Assembly: GCA_021234535.1 (NCBI GenBank)
Contig: CM037839.1
Coordinates: 27,719,582-27,783,581, forward strand
From: Stichopus chloronotus
Lineage: Eukaryota; Echinodermata; Holothuroidea; Aspidochirotida; Stichopodidae
Direction: 5' to 3'
DNA length: 64,000 nucleotides
Shown: positions 62,001-64,000 of the stretch, in pieces
How positions within the stretch are numbered: the stretch's first letter is position 1
Layout: the number at the start of each line of letters is the position of its first letter
Notes under the pieces: generated by a model
Told to the model about the DNA's origin: nothing
The model's input: only the letters and a program-made list of their open reading frames with translations
The model's database searches: none
Translations under genes and position numbers: made by a program

Positions 62001-63379
62001 TTACATGTAACAGGGTTTTAACAATGGACTGGTAAATTAATATCTCCAGAATTTGTTTTTTATGTTCTTTTTCTGTTTATTTATGGAGGTAAATATACAA
62101 CAGCTACGAAAAAATGTTCATAGGCCGAGCTTAATTGTGTTCATTTTTAAAACCTAAAATTTGTGAAAATGGAACATATCCTACCATTTTAGTGAGTAAA
62201 AAATAGTCATTTTGCATCTCACTCTCACTGGATTTGAAACAATTTTCAAAGGGGTAGGTAAAAACCTCTCCTCTTACACAGGTCTCACCCATGTCAGTAG
62301 GGGAAACTGATACTGTACACAATCTGCCCTTCTTCGAACCCTGTACACTGTCGGCCACTCACAACTTCTCATAGGTCCCTCCAAAAATTATCTTACACAA
62401 TCCCCTTGAATGGATTGTTGATGTTGTCACTACTGTTTTTTTTTACCAATATGACCAACACTTTGTTAAACTTTTAATACAGCTGATGATGAGAACGATG
62501 ATGACCCGTCTCTTGAGGATGAAAAGTTGAAAGAATCTGAAGGTACGTTACTGTAATGTGGCTGAATGCATCTCTGTAAATTACAACCATATGCTCAATT
62601 TTCGGAGTGCTACTGCTTTCATGAGGTGGATCTTGTAATCTTGTCTTTAACCTTCCTCCTTCCTCCTTCCAGCTTCTGTAAGAGTTCCATCAAGTTACTA
62701 TCTTTTCTCATGCTTTAATTTCAATTTCAATTTCCCTTAAGGCATTTGTAAGTGTTTTAAACCAAACAAAACTGTACCCTATTTGACTTGACCTTGCATG
62801 TAAAGTGCATTTATGCAACTGAAATTAGTCTAGTTGTTTTTTAACTTAATTAAATTGAAGTTACACCGGTCCTATCTTACCAGCTAGAAACAAGGAAGAC
62901 AGTAATTCAGTTGAAGGAAAAAGTGAGAAAGTCATTACTGATGCCAGACAGAGTATCAAAGGTTTGTAGATATTTTATTTCCCTCATGATAGACATGTGT
63001 ATTCTTCAAATGCAAAGTTTTACAATCATCCTAGTAGCTTGCACTTTAAATTTGCTGAGATGTAAATAGATGTGCATGCAATTTTGTGAAATGTTACTTC
63101 ATGTAAGACTCAATAAGTCGCCATTATGAAGTTATTCACTTCACATGTGTAACAGATGGTGCTATATACTCTGTTATTACTTATAGTATGCCATATTGTG
63201 GACACTGCAGCTACATAAGCATTTTATAAAAGATACCTAAGTTGAGATATTGTTTTAGACTGTTCAAAATTAAGTGTGACTTTTTTGGCGACCTATATTT
63301 CTTTTCAAAATAGAGAAAGAAGACCTCAGTTCAGCAGATTTCAATGATTTCGTCTCTGATGATGATGAAAGTCCAGAAG
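40956..63379 (+). CDS. KMT5A-like SET methyltransferase fused to a tyrosine-recombinase-like domain (3' partial)
   Basis: Exons 40956-41067, 43462-43615, 56996-61734, 62483-62542, 62884-62961 and 63314-63379 join with consistent phases (1, 2, 1, 1, 1) into at least 1736 residues. Residues ~28-147 are a complete KMT5A-type SET domain: GFKIKILPVKGRSLF, LTYDGEMI, NLCVDATEE, GRLINHG and LLYDYG. The last two supply the cofactor-binding Asn-His (106-107) and the catalytic Tyr (144 or 146). Then follow a ~950-residue Ser/Glu/Lys-rich region with tandem repeats, two zinc-finger-like motifs (C1114, C1117, H1127, H1132; C1196, C1199, H1211, C1215), and a tyrosine-recombinase-like domain (R1467, K1516, R1592, H1618, Y1627). 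An acidic tail runs off the window. The family methylates histone H4 Lys20; that activity is inferred, not shown. Nuclear location is likely. Confidence 0.8.
41125..41425 (+). repeat. Dispersed repeat shared with 28.95-29.35 kb
   Basis: Matches the complement of 28945-29350 at both ends (AAATAAATAGGTTTCAGGTG; CCTGTACTGTTGCATA). The middle is diverged. Confidence 0.5.
41425..41876. mobile_element. Truncated TTAA element, second copy
   Basis: Inverted-orientation copy of the element at 14032-14668, recognisable from TGAATATTCAGTACTATCGC, GGTATGAGGAGGTGTGGCTG and CAGTCAAACCCTAATTTCCC followed by TTAA at 41873-41876. The other end is missing and replaced by a different repeat. It lies in intron 3 of the KMT5A-like gene. 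Confidence 0.65.
42238..42804. mobile_element. hAT-like nonautonomous element (567 bp)
   Basis: Ends are CAGAGGCGTAGCCAGG and, at the right, CCTTGGCTATGCACCTG (complement CAGGTGCATAGCCAAGG). Flanks AGTAGACA (42230-42237) and AGTAGAAA (42805-42812) match 7 of 8, as an aged 8 bp target duplication would. An internal CCTGGCTACGCCTATG at ~42690 is a further end-like sequence, so a second copy may be nested. Open frames on the minus strand are chance. Confidence 0.6.
43114..43156. other. Perfect 12 bp hairpin with AT-rich loop
   Basis: TATCTCATCACC (43114-43125) and GGTGATGAGATA (43145-43156) are exact complements, separated by a 19 base loop rich in TA. Intronic; function unknown. Confidence 0.6.
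43462..43615 (+). CDS. KMT5A-like exon 4 (SET core)
   Basis: Acceptor ATTTTCAG, 154 bases, donor CTATG|GTAGGT, phase 1 in and 2 out. Reads GRSLFTKKEYKRNEFLLTYD, then GEMITETEGNKREK, then TGFRFFFRWKGENL. It aligns with the KMT5A segment from the GRG motif through GDLIE...KKRE to the strand before CVDAT. The usual third Gly of the GRG motif is Ser. Confidence 0.8.
44760..49640 (-). repeat. 108 bp minisatellite array
   Basis: The unit, on the plus strand, runs CCCTTTTTCATGCACTCTGT, CCTCACTTCACTAAGTATGT, TCCTACAATACCAGTGCACA, TGTGTATCAATGTGTAGCCT, ACCATTGTTCTTCATATTCT, GCATATAG. The core (about 46040-48700) has around 25 homogeneous units; flanking units are more diverged. Because 108 is a multiple of three, minus-strand frames stay open over several units (CMKKGYMQNMINNGRL pattern) until small length changes break them. 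Confidence 0.9.
44906..45670 (+). repeat. Direct duplication, left copy
   Basis: 765 bases nearly identical to 49408-50169, including GAACAGGGAGCTGTCATTTG and TGGTGATTTTGAAGAGACAA. The two copies flank the homogeneous core of the 108 bp array about 4.5 kb apart. Few differences are visible by eye, so the duplication is recent. Confidence 0.85.
49408..50169 (+). repeat. Direct duplication, right copy
   Basis: Pairs with 44906-45670. Similarity ends at TACCAAAGC on both sides; the right copy continues into sequence related to 33.3-33.5 kb, while the left copy continues into the array. Confidence 0.85.
50589..51029. mobile_element. hAT-like nonautonomous element with perfect 8 bp duplication
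   Basis: Left end CAGGGGCATCGATCCGGGG; right end complement CAGGGGCGTAGATCCGGTT. Flanked by ATGCATGT at 50581-50588 and 51030-51037. Inserted in a diverged unit of the array (CCAATGCATGT...). 441 bp with an A17 tract and no transposase frame. Confidence 0.85.
51045..51170 (+). mobile_element. Partial copy of the TAGGGTTGGGC element
   Basis: TAGGGTTGGGCGGTAACGG and several TACCGGTA words match the left end of the complete element at 55631-56275. No matching right end was found downstream. Confidence 0.5.
51216..51500 (+). repeat. Local duplication of a ~90 bp segment
   Basis: The phrase TTCATCTTGATGTTGATGTA with TTATTTGTGTGTCAAGGTGT (51237-51293) recurs as TTCATCTCGGTGTTGATGTA with TTATTTGTGTGTCGAGGTGT (51430-51490). 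Confidence 0.55.
51690..52335 (+). repeat. Diverged AGGTCA minisatellite copy
   Basis: Four or five degenerate units with GTCAAAGGT / GGGGTCAAAT and ATATCTCAGGAAGG words, ending with CCTTTGGGGCTTCTGGTTTC, similar to the right end at 32510-32535. Confidence 0.65.
53397..54366. mobile_element. hAT-like nonautonomous element, 970 bp, perfect 8 bp duplication
   Basis: CAGTGGCATAACCAGA at the left and TCTGGTTATGCCACTG at the right are perfect 16 bp inverted repeats. CCCTGCAC flanks both sides (53389-53396 and 54367-54374). CAGNGGC ends plus 8 bp duplication fit the hAT superfamily. It contains a G13 run and a nested element at 53883-54256. Confidence 0.9.
53883..54256. mobile_element. TTAA element nested in the hAT-like element
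   Basis: TTAAAGGGACTCATTGAGTTG-type left end (53883 on) and CAACTCAATGAGCCTCTTTAA-type right end (to 54256) are near-perfect inverted repeats beginning with TTAA. 374 bp, no coding frame. Ends resemble those of the TTAA elements at 14.0 and 41.9 kb. Confidence 0.75.
54840..56880 (-). repeat. Diverged second block of the ~108 bp minisatellite family
   Basis: Words CTTCACTCTGTCCTCACATC, GTTCCTACAATACCAGTGCA, TGTGTATCAATATGTACCAT and TTGTTATTCATATTCCACAT recur about every 100 bases, interrupted by the element at 55631-56275. Units are less alike than in the 46-48.7 kb core. Confidence 0.8.
55631..56275. mobile_element. TAGGGTTGGGC nonautonomous element, perfect 8 bp duplication
   Basis: TAGGGTTGGGCGGTATCAG at the left and TACAGCCCAACCCTA at the right are inverted repeats flanked by ATCAATAT (55623-55630; 56276-56283). 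Subterminal TACCGGTAC words occur repeatedly at both ends, as binding-site arrays do in hAT elements. 645 bp without a transposase. Inserted in a minisatellite unit. Confidence 0.85.
56996..61734 (+). CDS. KMT5A-like exon 5: SET end, repeat region, zinc fingers, recombinase-like domain
   Basis: Acceptor CTTTCTTTCAG, 4739 bases open throughout, donor GAAA|GTAAGT, phase 2 in and 1 out. The open frame also extends 86 bases upstream to an ATG at 56910, but that part is minisatellite and the splice join restores the SET motif, so the ATG is rejected. Contents in order: end of SET (GRLINHG...LLYDYG); two 93-codon repeats (from 57966 and 58245); three ~122-codon repeats (from 58986, 59355, 59721) with DESSENESQSENESQKK; two zinc-finger-like motifs; helical region; recombinase-like core with KRRSGE, GKRNRTVP, KLRKH and GHDVRIHREFY. 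Confidence 0.85.
57966..58530 (+). repeat. Two 279 bp in-frame coding repeats
   Basis: Starts GAGAGTTCAAGTGACAC at 57966 and 58245, 279 bases (93 codons) apart. Both encode ESSSDT..L..DS.GE, VEVDVDKTQGTE and TERKSK. In-frame tandem duplication within exon 5. Confidence 0.85.
58986..60040 (+). repeat. Three ~366-369 bp in-frame coding repeats
   Basis: CATTCAAAAG recurs at 58986, 59355 and 59721 (spacing 369 and 366). Each unit encodes HSKV..CG, a Lys/Arg-rich block, DESSENESQSENES, then SAKYS.TS.TEED..DVSSS. Alternating basic and acidic blocks suggest a disordered, chromatin-facing segment. Confidence 0.9.
61735..62482 (+). other. Intron 5
   Basis: Bounded by GAAA|GTAAGT and TTTTAATACAG. No element recognised. 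Confidence 0.7.
62483..62542 (+). CDS. KMT5A-like exon 6 (acidic tail)
   Basis: 60 bases, phase 1 in and out. Completes Thr then reads DDENDDDPSLEDEKLKESE. Donor GAAG|GTACGT. Confidence 0.75.
62884..62961 (+). CDS. KMT5A-like exon 7 (acidic tail)
   Basis: 78 bases, phase 1 in and out, acceptor TCTTACCAG, donor AAAG|GTTTGT. Reads ARNKEDSNSVEGKSEKVITD and then ARQSIK. Confidence 0.7.
63314..63379 (+). CDS. KMT5A-like exon 8 (acidic tail), gene continues past window
   Basis: 66 bases, phase 1 in and out, acceptor TCAAAATAG, donor GAAG|GTATAT. Reads EKEDLSSADFNDFVSDDDES and then PE. Phase 1 out means at least one more exon lies beyond 64000. Confidence 0.7.
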
Positions 63380-63699
63380 GTATATATTTATTTTAAATCA
63401 GTCATATTACATGAGTAAAATCCACCAGAAAAATAATTCCAAGGAACGCTATTGAGGTTTAACCTGTCTGACCATAAGAATTAAAGTTTTTTTTATAATC
63501 AGGAGGACCATTTAGAACAGTGGTTCCCAATCTTTTTTTTTTTTTAGAGAATACCACCTCCTTTGCATGTCTTGAACTGCCCAAATGCTCCCCCTCATCC
63601 TTTCATTCATAATTAGATGCTCAATTATATTTTTCTGTTTGCAATACCAATAGAACCCTGCATTTTTTAAACAAACTTACAATATAATGCAAACACAGA

Positions 63700-64000
63700 A
63701 GAAAATGGTCCTAAGTGTTGAGTTGTGTCTGTGTTCGTGTGTTTGTGACAAGTAGCTTGTTGTCACGATATCTCAAGAGTGGAAACTCAAATTTGGTACA
63801 CAGATGCCTCATATTAAGAGGAAAAAAAATCAGGTTTTGGGTGGGGTCAAAGGTCATCTGAGGTCACGGAAAGTCAAACTGAAAATCTTGATAACATAAT
63901 ATCTCAAGAAAGGAATAATGGAAACATTCAATATGTAGCCTACATATTGAATGTTTCCGTTGTAGCATGTTACTTTTAACATAAAGTAACAAATTCATCA
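63700..64000 (+). repeat. Another AGGTCA minisatellite copy, cut by the window edge
   Basis: GTGGGGTCAAAGGTCATCTG, AGGTCACGGAAAGTCAAACT and ATATCTCAAGAAAGGAATAA match the family. A local inverted pair (AACATTCAATATGTAG and CTACATATTGAATGTT) lies at 63925-63957. Confidence 0.65.

Overview
The window is eukaryotic nuclear DNA, AT-rich and intron-dense. It is packed with transposon relics, minisatellites and homopolymer G/C tracts. Spliced exons with GT/AG borders, very large introns, polyadenylation signals, hAT-, TTAA- and Harbinger-type elements, and frequent TAGGCCTA-like words suggest a marine invertebrate deuterostome. An echinoderm is my best guess, from general impression only.

Layout. 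Positions 1-24.4 kb are gene-poor: a degenerate minisatellite (1-640), several dispersed repeat families and a TTAA-flanked element at 14.0-14.7 kb. Two exon-like pieces stand out there: a first-exon candidate with a mitochondrial-presequence-like start at 7137, and a terminal-exon candidate at 16823-16968 with a polyA signal.

From 24.55 to at least 33.94 kb on the plus strand, four exons with matching splice phases encode an XRCC4-superfamily head domain that best fits PAXX, the Ku-binding factor of non-homologous end joining. Its introns hold a fold-back element, a Harbinger transposase relic, and a minisatellite-bearing transposon full of AGGTCA half-sites.

From about 37.1 kb to beyond the right edge lies a second plus-strand gene. 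It has a promoter-like block with YY1-, GC-box- and NRF1-like words and a 5' UTR exon. Exon 2 encodes a 43-44 aa single-pass membrane microprotein. A KMT5A (PR-Set7)-like SET domain is then split over exons 3-5. Exon 5 is a 4.7 kb intronless exon that carries the end of the SET domain, a long charged low-complexity region with two sets of internal repeats, two Cys/His zinc-finger-like motifs, and a tyrosine-recombinase-like domain with most catalytic positions kept. At least three short acidic exons follow, and the gene runs off the window. The 13.4 kb intron inside the SET domain holds a ~108 bp minisatellite array, a 760 bp direct duplication, three hAT-like nonautonomous elements with 8 bp target duplications (two inside the minisatellite sequence), and a nested TTAA element.

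The most interesting system is this single gene: a histone-methyltransferase-type SET domain joined to a transposon-type tyrosine recombinase, with a possible overlapping microprotein frame upstream. It lies next to a DNA double-strand-break repair gene. Any functional link between the two genes is inference only.
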